Counted from the first letter of the stretch, positions 36,547-45,699 are shown. The stretch: 64,000 nt of DNA from Streptococcus moroccensis (GCF_030812835.1 NZ_JAUSTM010000005.1:1-64000), one strand, 5' to 3'. Notes: a model not told the origin generated them from the letters alone. Program-made: numbers and translations.

Positions 36547-37635
36547 ATGGCAAAACTAGGCTTTTCACTTTACCCGGAGCACCACGATTTAGAAACCTTA
36601 AAATCCTATGTAGATCAATTTTCAGAAACACTATGTGAGCGTGTGTTTCTTAGCATGTTGCAACTAGATCCTGATGACTTAACAATGTTCGATCATTATA
36701 AGTTTATTGTAACTTATTGCCAATCAAAATCGTTTAAGGTCTTCGCTGATTTAAGTCCAGAATTTATTAAAAAAATAGGTTGGCAAGATGATTTGATAAA
36801 GCGAGCGTTTGAGTTCGGTCTTTCTGGGATACGGTTAGATGAATCCTATCCAGATCAAGAATTAGTTGATTTGAGTCATAATTCTTATGGTGTCAAAATT
36901 GAGCTCAATATGAGCACTGAACCCAAATTATTGGAAAGGTTAGTTACTCTAGGGGTTAATCTAGATAATATCACAGCTTGCCATAATTTTTATCCACGAG
37001 AATACACAGGATTAGGCACAGACTATTTTTTAAAAATCAGTGAAGAATACAGTCGGTATGGAATTGAACGTGCTGCGTTTATTACCGCTCAGACAGCTGA
37101 TACTGGTCCCTGGCCAGTGTCAGAGGGATTATGCACATTAGAAGATCATCGTCATTTGCCTCTTGAATATCAGTACAAATGGATGCAGGCTTCTGGTGTA
37201 GTCGATCATATCATCATTGCTAATCAGCTCGTTTCTAAGAATGAATTAAAAATGCTCCCTAAAGATGATGTATTGGATCTGACCATTAACATACATCCCA
37301 ATATCTCAGAAATAGAAAAATCGATTATCCTAAACGAAGCGCATTGCTATCGAGGAGATGTTTCTGATTACGTTATTCGTTCGACTAACCATCGACCAAA
37401 ATACAGTCAATGTGATATTTCGCCCCTTCCATCTAATAGAGAAGTAACACGTGGCGATATTCTAATTGACAATAGTCTTTATGGTCGGTACTGTGGTGAG
37501 CTCCAAATTGCTTTAAGGGATTTTAAGATTTCTGAGAAGACGAATTTGGTTGGACGAATTAGCCAAGAAGATTTATCACTCATAGACCTTCTAAAACCTT
37601 GGCAATCTTTCAGATTCTCACCTCGAGAGAGTTAG
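36547..37635 (+). CDS. DUF871 / MupG-family TIM-barrel protein
   Basis: A 362-residue protein whose N-terminus (AKLGFSLYPEHHDLETLKSYVD) and C-terminal cyclophilin-like domain (RSTNHRPKYSQCDISPLPSN, GDILIDNSLYGRYCGELQI) match the DUF871/MupG family. Characterised members are 6-phospho-N-acetylmuramidases acting on MurNAc-6-phosphate disaccharides, but many are encoded next to cellobiose-type PTS genes, as here. The substrate is therefore probably a PTS-derived phosphodisaccharide; which one is not known. Confidence 0.85.
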   Translation: MAKLGFSLYPEHHDLETLKSYVDQFSETLCERVFLSMLQLDPDDLTMFDHYKFIVTYCQSKSFKVFADLSPEFIKKIGWQDDLIKRAFEFGLSGIRLDESYPDQELVDLSHNSYGVKIELNMSTEPKLLERLVTLGVNLDNITACHNFYPREYTGLGTDYFLKISEEYSRYGIERAAFITAQTADTGPWPVSEGLCTLEDHRHLPLEYQYKWMQASGVVDHIIIANQLVSKNELKMLPKDDVLDLTINIHPNISEIEKSIILNEAHCYRGDVSDYVIRSTNHRPKYSQCDISPLPSNREVTRGDILIDNSLYGRYCGELQIALRDFKISEKTNLVGRISQEDLSLIDLLKPWQSFRFSPRES

Positions 37636-37687
37636 CTCTTCTAATCATAGTTATTAATAATCTTATCCAAATACAAGGAGGAACTAT

Positions 37688-37999
37688 ATGAAAACAATTA
37701 TGCTCGTCTGCAATGCAGGCATGTCAACTAGTATGCTGGTGACAAAAATGCAAAAAGCTGCTGAATCCAAAGGATTTGAAGCTAACATTTTTGCCGTACC
37801 AGTTTCAGAAGTAGACCAAGAGATGGCAAAAAACAATGTTGATGTGCTCTTGATTGGTCCACAAGTCAGATTCATGTTAAAAGAGTACAAAGAGAAATTT
37901 GAACCTAATACTAAGGTCACAGATATCAATATGGTAGATTATGGGACTATGAATGGGGAAAAAGTTCTTGAAAGTGCTTTAGCTTTAATTAATATCTAG
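37688..37999 (+). CDS. PTS lactose/cellobiose-type EIIB
   Basis: A 103-residue EIIB of the lactose/chitobiose family with phosphocysteine C8 in MLVCNAGMSTSMLV. AAGGAGG lies before ATG 37688. It receives phosphate from an EIIA that is not encoded in this operon. Confidence 0.9.
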   Translation: MKTIMLVCNAGMSTSMLVTKMQKAAESKGFEANIFAVPVSEVDQEMAKNNVDVLLIGPQVRFMLKEYKEKFEPNTKVTDINMVDYGTMNGEKVLESALALINI

Positions 38000-38030
38000 G
38001 GGAAATAATAGAAAAGAGGAGTAACATACC

Positions 38031-39422
38031 ATGGATAAATTTATGGATAGTAAATTTATGGAAGGGTTCATGACATTTGCAGGTAAGATGGGTTCCCAAA
38101 AACATCTTGTTGCCATTCGTGACTCTTTCATTGCAATGATGCCGATAACATTGGCAGGATCAATCGCTGTTTTGCTAAACGTATTCTTTAGGGATATTCC
38201 AAACAGTTTAGGAGCCACTGGATTTGCAGAGGCTATGCAACCAATCGTTACTATAAATGGTTACGTTTTTGCGGGGACAATTGGTATTACAGCATTGGTG
38301 TTCGCATTTGGGATTGGTTATCACCTTTCACAAGGTGATGGGGTTAACCCAATTGCAGGTGGTTTAATTTCTTTTGCATCATTTGTTGCCACCATTCCAC
38401 AGACAGTTAAAGTAGCTATCGATTTGGCAGGAGCTGAAGGTTCAGCCCTGGATGCCCTTACTGCTTTAGGGCTCACTATTGCACAAGGTGATTCTGGTGC
38501 ATCAATAGATTATGCTCACAGTGGCGCTATTGGAACGGGATATCTCGGAGCAACGGGTCTCTTCACCGCTTTAATTATTGGTTTTATTTCTAGTCTCATT
38601 TATATTAAACTGACTAAGAAAAACATCATTATTAAGATGCCAGACTCTGTCCCTCCAGCTGTTAATAAAGCCTTTGCAGCTATTATTCCTGGTACAGTAG
38701 CTATTTATGTGTCTGCTCTTTTAGCGCATCTTGCTATTTCATTAACTGGCTCACCACTTAATGATTTAATTTCTACATACATTCAACAACCATTGATGGG
38801 CTTGTCTCAGGGCCTCTTCAGTGTCATCGTGCTATCATTCTTAGTGCAATTGTTCTGGTTCTTTGGTCTTCATGGCCACAATGTTTTGGCGCCAATCATG
38901 GATGGTATTTATGGTCCTGCCCTTTTGGAAAACACATCTGTTTACGAAGCAACTCAGGATATCAGCCAACTTCCTTGGGATTGGACGCGTGGTTCCTTTG
39001 ATGCTTTTGCCCAGATGGGTGGTTCTGGTGTAACGCTAGGTTTAATCATTGCAATCTTTATTTTCTCAAAACGTCAAGAGCACAAAACAATTGGTAAGCT
39101 AGCTGCTCCAATGGGACTCTTTAATATCAATGAGCCGATTATCTTTGGTATGCCTATCGTTCTTAACCCAATCTTCTTAATTCCTTGGTTGATTGTGCCT
39201 CCGATTTGTTGTACAATTGCTTACCTTGCTACTTCCGCAGGCTTGATTCCACCAGTTTATCTTTCTGTTCCATGGATTACGCCTCCAGGTCTCTATGCCT
39301 TCTTAGCAACTGGTAATAATATCATGGCTGGTTTAGTAGCTATTTTCAACCTATTCGTGTCATTCTTGATTTGGACACCATTTGTTATTGCTGCAAATCG
39401 CATGAATACAGAGGAAGTATAG
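38031..39422 (+). CDS. PTS lactose/cellobiose-type EIIC
   Basis: A 463-residue EIIC with about ten membrane segments, family motifs GFGIGYHLSQGDGVNPIAGGL, WFFGLHGHNVLAPIMDGIYGP and FNINEPIIFGMPIVLNP. It is the membrane channel for the EIIB encoded before it. No EIIA gene follows; the next feature is a terminator and coiA. Confidence 0.9.
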   Translation: MDKFMDSKFMEGFMTFAGKMGSQKHLVAIRDSFIAMMPITLAGSIAVLLNVFFRDIPNSLGATGFAEAMQPIVTINGYVFAGTIGITALVFAFGIGYHLSQGDGVNPIAGGLISFASFVATIPQTVKVAIDLAGAEGSALDALTALGLTIAQGDSGASIDYAHSGAIGTGYLGATGLFTALIIGFISSLIYIKLTKKNIIIKMPDSVPPAVNKAFAAIIPGTVAIYVSALLAHLAISLTGSPLNDLISTYIQQPLMGLSQGLFSVIVLSFLVQLFWFFGLHGHNVLAPIMDGIYGPALLENTSVYEATQDISQLPWDWTRGSFDAFAQMGGSGVTLGLIIAIFIFSKRQEHKTIGKLAAPMGLFNINEPIIFGMPIVLNPIFLIPWLIVPPICCTIAYLATSAGLIPPVYLSVPWITPPGLYAFLATGNNIMAGLVAIFNLFVSFLIWTPFVIAANRMNTEEV

Positions 39423-39457
39423 GATGGATTATAATATCAGTTAAAATACAATAGCAA

Positions 39458-39490
39458 AAAAGTCCTCTTGGCTTAAGTAAGAGGACTTTT
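39458..39490 (+). terminator. Terminator of the GH1-PTS operon
   Basis: AAAAGTCCTCTT pairs with AAGAGGACTTTT (39479-39490) around a 9-10 base loop. Confidence 0.85.
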
Positions 39491-39508
39491 CTGCTTTTTT
39501 CATTTCTT

Positions 39509-39516
39509 TACGAATA
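39509..39516 (+). promoter_or_regulatory. ComX (sigma-X) box of coiA
   Basis: TACGAATA, a perfect late-competence box, within TTTACGAATAAAG, 21 bases before the coiA start and 19 bases after the preceding terminator. Confidence 0.85.
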
Positions 39517-39536
39517 AAGAGATGGAGGTGGTTGTT

Positions 39537-40517
39537 ATGTTAGTGGCCAAGGATCGGCATGGTCGTTTGGTTAATGCTGTGCATCAGGAGATCAAGAGGA
39601 ATCAAGCACCGTTTACCTGCCCTGGCTGTCTGGGGCAAGCACGTTTTAAAAAGGGAAAAATCAATCGGCCACACTTTGCTCATGTGACGCGAGAACAATG
39701 CACATTCTTTGCGGAAAACGAATCAGCAGAACATCTCAATCTTAAAGGCCATCTATACAGGTGGGCCTCAAAAAGCAAGACCAGCCATGTTACTCTGGAG
39801 GAATGTTTACCTGACATTGGCCAGATTGCGGATGTGATGTTAAACGGACACTTGGCCTTAGAGGTTCAGTGTTCGTCACTATCTCAGGACCGGTTAAAAG
39901 AGCGGTCAGACCATTACCGTTTTTCGGGTCATGAAGTCATTTGGCTTTTGGGAAGGAAGCTTTGGTTAAAGGAAACGTTGACGAAGCTTCAACGCGGTTT
40001 TTTGTATTTTAGCAAAAACTGTGGCTTTTACCTGTGGGAACTGGATGAAGCGAATAGTGTTTTGAGGTTAAAATACATGATTCATGAGGATCTCTGTGGG
40101 AAACTCCAATATTTAACTAAGGAATTTCGATTCGGTGAAGGGGATTTGATGACCTGCTTGCGGTTTCCATTTCAGGCACAGTCACTTCATAGCTTTGAAG
40201 GGAAAATGAATCATAGCATTGTCTCTTATGTCCGTCAGCAACTCTATTTTCAAAACCCAAGATGGATGGCCAAACAAGCCGAGGCTTACCGACAGGGCCA
40301 TAATTTACTGACCTATAGTTCAGAAGACTTTTACCCTCAGGTAAATCCTATCTCATCTGACGGGTTAACTCAGATTTCCCAAGATCTTGACACCTATTAT
40401 CATCAGTTTCATAGCTACTATATCAGTCGAAAGGCTAAGCATTACCAAATCCTTTATTCTCCAGCTTTTTATGATAGAATAAAAGGTACGGAGGATTTTA
40501 CAAATGGTAAAAAATAG
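39537..40517 (+). CDS. coiA: Competence protein CoiA
   Basis: ATG 39537 lies behind GGAGGTG, giving 326 residues; the earlier ATG at 39522 overlaps that ribosome binding site. N-terminal zinc-finger-like region [24 protein letters not shown] with two Cys and two His, then the nuclease-like core [23 protein letters not shown], matches CoiA. It promotes recombination of imported DNA with RecA during transformation. A perfect ComX box precedes it. It overlaps pepF by 14 bases. Confidence 0.92.
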   Translation: MLVAKDRHGRLVNAVHQEIKRNQAPFTCPGCLGQARFKKGKINRPHFAHVTREQCTFFAENESAEHLNLKGHLYRWASKSKTSHVTLEECLPDIGQIADVMLNGHLALEVQCSSLSQDRLKERSDHYRFSGHEVIWLLGRKLWLKETLTKLQRGFLYFSKNCGFYLWELDEANSVLRLKYMIHEDLCGKLQYLTKEFRFGEGDLMTCLRFPFQAQSLHSFEGKMNHSIVSYVRQQLYFQNPRWMAKQAEAYRQGHNLLTYSSEDFYPQVNPISSDGLTQISQDLDTYYHQFHSYYISRKAKHYQILYSPAFYDRIKGTEDFTNGKK

Positions 40518-42303
40518 AACTGAAATTGATGAAAAATATACTTGGGACTTGTCTACGATTTTTCCAAGCGATGAAGCCTGGGAAGCGGAGTTGTCCGAGA
40601 TTATGGTGGCTCTGGAAGAGGCTAGCCGTTTTGAAGGAACCTTGGCACAGTCAGGTCACGCTTTGTTAGAAGTGACGGAGGCCTACTTGGCCTTGGCTCG
40701 CCGGATTGACACACTCTATGTTTACGGTCACATGAAAAATGACCAGGACACGCGCGAGGCCAAGTACCAAGAATTCAACGCTAAAGGCAAAACTGCTTAT
40801 GCCAAACTCAGCCAGGTTTTTGCCTTTTACGAACCAGAGCTCTTGGCACTGTCTGAAGAGACTTTTAATCAATTTGTGAAAGAGGAACCAGGTCTTGAGG
40901 CTTATGCCCATTACTTTGATCGCTTGTTCCAAAACAAACCGCATGTGCTCTCAAAAGCAGAAGAAGGCATTTTGGCGGCAGCTAGCGAGGTATTCTCAGC
41001 TGGACCAGAAACCTTCTCGATCTTGAATAACGCTGATTTAAAATTCCCGACGATTCGTGATGAAAATGGGAAAGAAGTGCAACTGTCACATGGCAATTAC
41101 ATTACCTTTATGCAGTCGAAGGACCGTGAGGTCCGTAAACGTGCCTATGAGGCTATGTATTCTGTCTACGAGCAATTCCAGCATGTGTTTGCCAAAACGC
41201 TACAAACCGCTGTCAAAACGCATAACTTAAATGCTTCTGTTCGTCATTATGGCAGCGCGCGTGAAGCGGCCCTGTCTCGGAACTTTGTCCCTGAAGCGGT
41301 CTACGATACTTTGGTGTCAGCGGTTAATAAACATCTGCCTTTGATGCACCGCTACATCAAGCTGCGTAAAAAAGTCATGGGAATTGATGACCTTAAGATG
41401 TATGATCTTTACACGCTACTTGGAGAAAGCGAGCCATCTTTTAGCTATGAAGATGCTCTAGCTAAAGCAGAGGAAGCACTGGCAATTCTTGGGGAAGACT
41501 ACCTCGGCCGTGTGAAGAAAGCCTTTAGCGAGCGTTGGATTGATGTACATGAGAACACTGGCAAACGGTCTGGGGCTTATTCTGGAGGTGCTTATGACAC
41601 CAATGCCTTCATGCTTCTTAACTGGCAGGATAACCTCAATAACCTCTATACCTTGGTTCATGAGACCGGTCATTCCATGCACTCAGCCTACACCCGTGCT
41701 AATCAGCCTTACGTTTATGGAGATTACTCTATCTTCTTAGCAGAGATTGCCTCTACGACAAATGAAAATCTCTTAACAGAGCACCTGCTCAATGAAGTGG
41801 ACGATGATGCTTCTCGCTTTGCCATTCTTAACCATTATTTGGACGGTTTTAGAGGAACCATTTTCCGCCAAACCCAGTTTGCAGAGTTTGAATTAGCAAT
41901 TCATCAGGCAGACCAAGCTGGCGAGGTATTGACCAGTGAATACATGAATGCTCTTTACGCAGACCTCAATGCTAAATATTATGGGCTTTCCAAGGAAGAT
42001 AATCCCCAAATTCAATACGAATGGGCACGTATCCCGCATTTCTACTACAATTACTACGTCTTCCAATATTCAACAGGTTTTGCGGCAGCAACAGCCCTTG
42101 CTGAAAAAATCATCAATGGCAGCCAAGAGGACAAGGACAAATACATTGCCTACCTCAGTGCTGGAAGTTCCGATTATCCAATCAACGTCATGCAAACAGC
42201 AGGAGTTGATATGACCAGCGAAGATTACCTCAATGCAGCCTTTGAAGTCTTTGAACGCCGTTTGGAAGAATTAGAAACCCTAGCTGAAAAACTCTATGCT
42301 TAA
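40504..42303 (+). CDS. pepF: Oligoendopeptidase F
   Basis: A 599-residue M3 metallopeptidase with the zinc motif HETGHSMHS (about 386-394) and the PepF N-terminus [23 protein letters not shown]. It degrades peptides of about 7-17 residues in the cytoplasm. The start overlaps the end of coiA, with GGAGG before ATG 40504; the coiA-pepF order is common in streptococci and makes pepF partly competence-controlled. Confidence 0.93.
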   Translation: MVKNRTEIDEKYTWDLSTIFPSDEAWEAELSEIMVALEEASRFEGTLAQSGHALLEVTEAYLALARRIDTLYVYGHMKNDQDTREAKYQEFNAKGKTAYAKLSQVFAFYEPELLALSEETFNQFVKEEPGLEAYAHYFDRLFQNKPHVLSKAEEGILAAASEVFSAGPETFSILNNADLKFPTIRDENGKEVQLSHGNYITFMQSKDREVRKRAYEAMYSVYEQFQHVFAKTLQTAVKTHNLNASVRHYGSAREAALSRNFVPEAVYDTLVSAVNKHLPLMHRYIKLRKKVMGIDDLKMYDLYTLLGESEPSFSYEDALAKAEEALAILGEDYLGRVKKAFSERWIDVHENTGKRSGAYSGGAYDTNAFMLLNWQDNLNNLYTLVHETGHSMHSAYTRANQPYVYGDYSIFLAEIASTTNENLLTEHLLNEVDDDASRFAILNHYLDGFRGTIFRQTQFAEFELAIHQADQAGEVLTSEYMNALYADLNAKYYGLSKEDNPQIQYEWARIPHFYYNYYVFQYSTGFAAATALAEKIINGSQEDKDKYIAYLSAGSSDYPINVMQTAGVDMTSEDYLNAAFEVFERRLEELETLAEKLYA

Positions 42304-42308
42304 TGTAG

Positions 42309-42337
42309 CAGACTCTTGCCTCTGGTAAGAGTCTTTT
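42309..42337 (+). terminator. Terminator after pepF
   Basis: AGACTCTT pairs with AAGAGTCT, followed by T residues, a few bases after the pepF stop. Confidence 0.75.
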
Positions 42338-42350
42338 TGAATACAAAAAA

Positions 42351-42653
42351 GACCAGTGATAAACTGGTCGCAGACTGAAGACAAAGTTATTTTTGAAACT
42401 TTCCTTAGGCGATAACGGACGGTAGCGACTCCCTTCGGAATTCCAAACCTAAGTTTTGAGCCTAAGGTCTCAAAACTTCCTAGAGCCTGAAACTATTAAG
42501 TTTCAGGCTCTTTTATCACGGCGGAAAGTTTCCGTTTTTGCTTACCTCTCTCACTAAAAATACATTATTTTAAATCATTAGCCAAACTTTTGAAAATCAA
42601 TAATACAGAAAACAGGGTTTGTCTACGCTCTCAGACCAGTGATAAACTGGTCG
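42351..42653. repeat. Hairpin-rich intergenic element bounded by a direct repeat
   Basis: The 20-base palindromic unit GACCAGTGATAAACTGGTCG is found at 42351-42370 and again at 42634-42653. Between the copies are AAGTTTTGAG/CTCAAAACTT (42451-42460 with 42469-42478), a strong AGAGCCTGAAACT/AGTTTCAGGCTCT hairpin (42482-42511) followed by T residues, and GGAAAGTTTCC. It lies between convergent genes. It looks like a dispersed non-coding repeat plus terminators; no reading frame is supported. Confidence 0.55.
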
Positions 42654-42677
42654 AATTGGGATAAAGCCTTTACTCCA

Positions 42678-43280
42678 TTAAGTCCAAAACAGTTGCTGGA
42701 GGACTTCAAAGAGGCCCATGCTATAAACGATGATGGCTAATGGTTTTCCTAGTAGTATGATGCTGGTAAAGGTTTGATAAGACATCTTAGTGGTGCCAGC
42801 CAGATAACAGAGAAAGTCATCAGGGGCAAAAGGAAGGAAGATGGCAATAGTAAAGTATTTGGTAAAGTTACTATCAGGACCGGTCCATTTTTCATATTTG
42901 GCAATCGTGCTAGGCTTGAAAAAGAGGGATAGAGCAGGACGGCCAAATCGCTTGGCAATGTGGAATCCTAGAAGAGACCCTATGCAGATTCCAGTATAAT
43001 TCAAAAGGAAACCTAGGAAAGGTCCAAAAAGGGCAACACCAGCAATGGTTGAAATGCCACCTGGAAAGATGGGAATAGCCACTTGAACCACCTGGAGGAT
43101 TAAAAATAGCATAGGACCAAAAACACCAGAGCCTTTGACAAGATCTTGGAGTTTATTAATATCGGTCAAATAGCCTTTGTAAGCCAAATATCCAAGAAGG
43201 ACTAGCAGACCTACCAGTAGGATGCGGCTAATAAAGGTGATTATTAGTCGAATGCGACGTATTCTTAAACTTTCTTTCAT
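42678..43280 (-). CDS. TVP38/TMEM64 (DedA-like) membrane protein
   Basis: From ATG 43280 the protein has 200 residues with about five membrane segments and the SNARE-associated (VTT) domain motif QVAIPIFPGG...GVALFGPFLGFLLNYTGICIGSLLGFHIAKRFGRP. The family is thought to move or scramble phospholipids; the role here is unknown. There is no ribosome binding site: the -10 box TACAAT ends seven bases before the ATG, so the mRNA is probably leaderless. Confidence 0.82.
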   Translation of the reverse strand: MKESLRIRRIRLIITFISRILLVGLLVLLGYLAYKGYLTDINKLQDLVKGSGVFGPMLFLILQVVQVAIPIFPGGISTIAGVALFGPFLGFLLNYTGICIGSLLGFHIAKRFGRPALSLFFKPSTIAKYEKWTGPDSNFTKYFTIAIFLPFAPDDFLCYLAGTTKMSYQTFTSIILLGKPLAIIVYSMGLFEVLQQLFWT

Positions 43281-43287
43281 CAATTTT

Positions 43288-43316
43288 ATTGTAGCGTTTT
43301 TTGCTAGAAGAAACAA
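43288..43316 (-). promoter_or_regulatory. Promoter of the TVP38 gene
   Basis: Minus-strand TTGTTT (complement of 43311-43316), 17-base spacer, TACAAT (complement of 43288-43293). The predicted start of transcription falls at or next to the ATG. Confidence 0.5.
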
Positions 43317-43327
43317 CTAAAGAGGGG

Positions 43328-43355
43328 TTGTCAAGAGGGGAATCTTTGGTATAAT
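43328..43355 (+). promoter_or_regulatory. Promoter of the GNAT gene
   Basis: TTGTCA at 43328-43333, a 16-base spacer and TGGTATAAT (extended -10, TATAAT at 43350-43355), 28 bases before the ATG at 43383. Confidence 0.65.
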
Positions 43356-43382
43356 AGAATCACAATTTAGGAGGATATCCGT

Positions 43383-43895
43383 ATGCTCGACATCAGAACG
43401 ATTCGATTAGAAGACGAAGGGGCCTACAGAGAGTTCCAACGGCTTTTGCAAGAGGAGAACAATCCGTTTATCAGTCCCAAGATTTTAAAAGAAGGAGAGT
43501 TTGCAGCGTTTGTTGAACGGTCTAAACGACGGGAGACCCAGACTGATCATCCTGACTGGTCAACATCGACCAATTACTATGCTTTTAAGGTTGGTCAAAT
43601 GGCAGGTCGTATTGGATGCCGTTGGCAATTAGAAAAGGGCAACTTGGCGACTGTTGGTGGGCATATCGGTTATGTAACCGCTCCAAATTTTCGCCAAAAA
43701 GGGGTTATGACAGCTTTGCTGGATTTTGCGCTCGAACGATACAGAGAACGTGGCATTAGAGCTGTCTTGATTACAGCTGATGAAACGAATCAAGCCAGCC
43801 GCAAAACGATTGAAAAAGCCGGTGGTATCTTGGAAAACAATATTTCAATAGAGGATGACAAGCGTTTGGCTCGTTATTGGATTCATGTTAATTAA
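43383..43895 (+). CDS. GNAT-family N-acetyltransferase
   Basis: A 170-residue acetyltransferase. The acetyl-CoA binding region is GGHIGYVTAPNFRQKGVMTALLDFALERYRERGI (about 98-130), followed by ADETNQASRKTIEKAGG, typical of motif B. The substrate cannot be told from sequence. AGGAGG stands before ATG 43383. A terminator follows. Confidence 0.85.
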   Translation: MLDIRTIRLEDEGAYREFQRLLQEENNPFISPKILKEGEFAAFVERSKRRETQTDHPDWSTSTNYYAFKVGQMAGRIGCRWQLEKGNLATVGGHIGYVTAPNFRQKGVMTALLDFALERYRERGIRAVLITADETNQASRKTIEKAGGILENNISIEDDKRLARYWIHVN

Positions 43896-43902
43896 GAAAT
43901 AA

Positions 43903-43929
43903 GGCTCAAGTATTTGCTTGAGTCTTTTT
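43903..43929 (+). terminator. Terminator after the GNAT gene
   Basis: GGCTCAAG pairs with CTTGAGTC (one wobble) around a six-base loop, followed by five T. Confidence 0.8.
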
Positions 43930-43935
43930 CTGTGG

Positions 43936-43947
43936 TAGAATAGGACC
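43936..43947 (+). promoter_or_regulatory. -10 box directly before the O-methyltransferase start
   Basis: TGG-TAGAAT (extended -10; TAGAAT at 43936-43941) ends six bases before ATG 43948, and TTGCTT lies 16 bases upstream of it. Transcription would start at the A of the ATG, so the gene is probably leaderless; the only purine run, AGGA, is two bases from the ATG. Confidence 0.5.
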
Positions 43948-44655
43948 ATGGTAAATACATATAGTCAACACGCAAACCCAAATATGAGACGGCCAGTGGT
44001 CAAACCCGAAATCGTTGATTTTATGCGTCAACGCCAAGCGCCAGTCACCGATCATCTCAAAACATTGGAAACTTTTGCAAAAGAAAATAATATCCCCGTC
44101 ATCCCACATGAAACGGTAGCTTTTTTTCGCCTGATGCTAGAAAGCATAGCGCCCAAAAATATTCTGGAAATCGGGACAGCTATCGGTTTTTCAACGCTAT
44201 TGATGGCACATCATGCCTCAGAGGCAAAGATTACGACCATTGACCGTAATCCTGAGATGATTGCTTTAGCTCAGGAAAATTTTCAAAAGTATGATGAGCG
44301 TCAACAGGTGACTCTGCTTGAGGGAGATGCTCTGGAAATCCTACCAGACCTCCAAGGGCAGTTTGATTTTGTTTTTATGGACTCTGCTAAATCAAAATAC
44401 ATCGTCTTTTTGCCTGAGATTCTCAAGCGAACAAAGACAGGTGGGTTAATCTTGATTGATGATGTTTTTCAAGGAGGCGATGTCGCCCTGCCGTTTGAAG
44501 CGATTAAAAGAGGTCAACGGGCGATTTATAAAGGCCTCCAAGCTCTTTTTGACGCAACACTAAATCACCCTGACTTGACTGTGAGTGTAGTCCCATTGGG
44601 TGATGGCCTTCTTATAATTCGAAAAAAGAGTGAAAATATCGTTTTACCAGATTAA
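43948..44655 (+). CDS. SAM-dependent O-methyltransferase (TrmR/caffeoyl-CoA-type)
   Basis: A 235-residue methyltransferase_3 family protein with SAM motif ILEIGTAIGFSTLLMAHH (about 70-87), TTIDRNPEMIALAQENF and FDFVFMDSAKSKYIVFLPE. In Bacillus the close relative TrmR methylates 5-hydroxyuridine in tRNA; in streptococci the gene commonly precedes prsA, as here. Assignment to TrmR is inference. Confidence 0.82.
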   Translation: MVNTYSQHANPNMRRPVVKPEIVDFMRQRQAPVTDHLKTLETFAKENNIPVIPHETVAFFRLMLESIAPKNILEIGTAIGFSTLLMAHHASEAKITTIDRNPEMIALAQENFQKYDERQQVTLLEGDALEILPDLQGQFDFVFMDSAKSKYIVFLPEILKRTKTGGLILIDDVFQGGDVALPFEAIKRGQRAIYKGLQALFDATLNHPDLTVSVVPLGDGLLIIRKKSENIVLPD

Positions 44656-44687
44656 TTTAAGCATTCTTAAAGCTTTTGTGTTATAAT
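44656..44687 (+). promoter_or_regulatory. prsA promoter with CiaR-like direct repeat
   Basis: TTTAAG (44656-44661), five bases, TTAAAG (44667-44672), then nine bases to TATAAT (44682-44687). This fits the CiaR box TTTAAG-N5-TTTAAG with one mismatch, at about the usual distance from the -10. No normal -35 is present, as expected for an activated promoter. Confidence 0.55.
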
Positions 44688-44724
44688 AGTCAAGTTGATT
44701 CTAAATAAGGAGTACATCGATTGA

Positions 44725-45699
44725 ATGACTAAAAAATCTATTTTAGGAACTGGTATCGCTTTGATTGCAACAGCTGTGATCTCTTCTGTTGCGACCTTAT
44801 CTGTTACCTCTTCTACTAACACAGACACAGATATTATTACAATGAAAGGTGACACGATCACTGTTTCTGAGTTTTACGACGTTGTCAAAAACAACGGTTC
44901 AGCCCAACAAGTTTTGCTGGAGCAAGTCATCGCCTCTGTTTTTGAAACAAAGTACGGTTCTGACGTCACTGACAAAGAAGTTCAAGAAGCTTATGATGAA
45001 AGTGCTGCCCAGTATGGTGATAATTTCGCTACAGCTCTTGCCTCAGCAGGCATGACAGAGGAAAGTTACAAATCTCAAATTCGTACCAATAAATTAGTTG
45101 AGTACGCTGTTGCTCAAGCAGCTGAAAAAGAGTTGACTGACGATGCTTACAAAGCAGCATATGACGCTTATACACCTGAGGTAACTGCTCAAATCATCAA
45201 ATTGGCTGATGAAGAAACAGCAAACGACGTTCTTGAAAAAGCTAAAGCAGATGGTGCTGATTTTGCAGCCTTAGCTAAGGAAAATTCCACAGATTCTGCA
45301 ACTAAGGAAGATGGTGGAACCATTACGTTTGACTCGACGTCAACGGAAGTTTCTAGCCAACTCCAAGAGGCTATCTTTGCCCTTGAAGCTGGAAAAGTTG
45401 CTGAGTCTGTTGTAACTGTTATTGATCCATCAACTTATGCAACAAGTTACTATGTGGTTAAACTTAATGAAAAAACAGAGAAATCTGAAAACTGGGAAGA
45501 CTACAAGGATATCTTAAAAGAAGCTATTCTGACGCAGAAAAAATCAGATGCTAGCTTCATTACAGGTGTCGTTGCGGACGAGTTGCAAGCAGCAAATGTT
45601 AAGGTGAAAGACGAAGTATTCCAAAGCATCTTATCTCAATACATCACATCAGATAGTTCATCAACATCAGATAGCTCAACAGCTTCATCTGAAGAATAA
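44725..45699 (+). CDS. prsA: Foldase PrsA, parvulin peptidyl-prolyl isomerase
   Basis: A 324-residue exported foldase. An N-terminal hydrophobic segment (ILGTGIALIATAVISSVATLSV), SurA-like region (about 40-145, MKGDTITVSEFYDVVKNNG), a PPIC/parvulin domain (about 147-245, VTAQIIKLADEETAND...DGGTITFDSTS) and a C-terminal helix ending in a Ser/Thr tail. No cysteine occurs in the signal region or elsewhere, so the lipobox of normal PrsA lipoproteins is missing. AAGGAG lies 12 bases before ATG 44725; a stop codon just upstream excludes a longer start in this frame. Confidence 0.88.
   Translation: MTKKSILGTGIALIATAVISSVATLSVTSSTNTDTDIITMKGDTITVSEFYDVVKNNGSAQQVLLEQVIASVFETKYGSDVTDKEVQEAYDESAAQYGDNFATALASAGMTEESYKSQIRTNKLVEYAVAQAAEKELTDDAYKAAYDAYTPEVTAQIIKLADEETANDVLEKAKADGADFAALAKENSTDSATKEDGGTITFDSTSTEVSSQLQEAIFALEAGKVAESVVTVIDPSTYATSYYVVKLNEKTEKSENWEDYKDILKEAILTQKKSDASFITGVVADELQAANVKVKDEVFQSILSQYITSDSSSTSDSSTASSEE

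Noticed and set aside
42304..42677. CRISPR array suspected from the repeated 20-base palindrome
   Set aside because: Only two copies, 283 bases apart, with no regular spacing and no cas genes.
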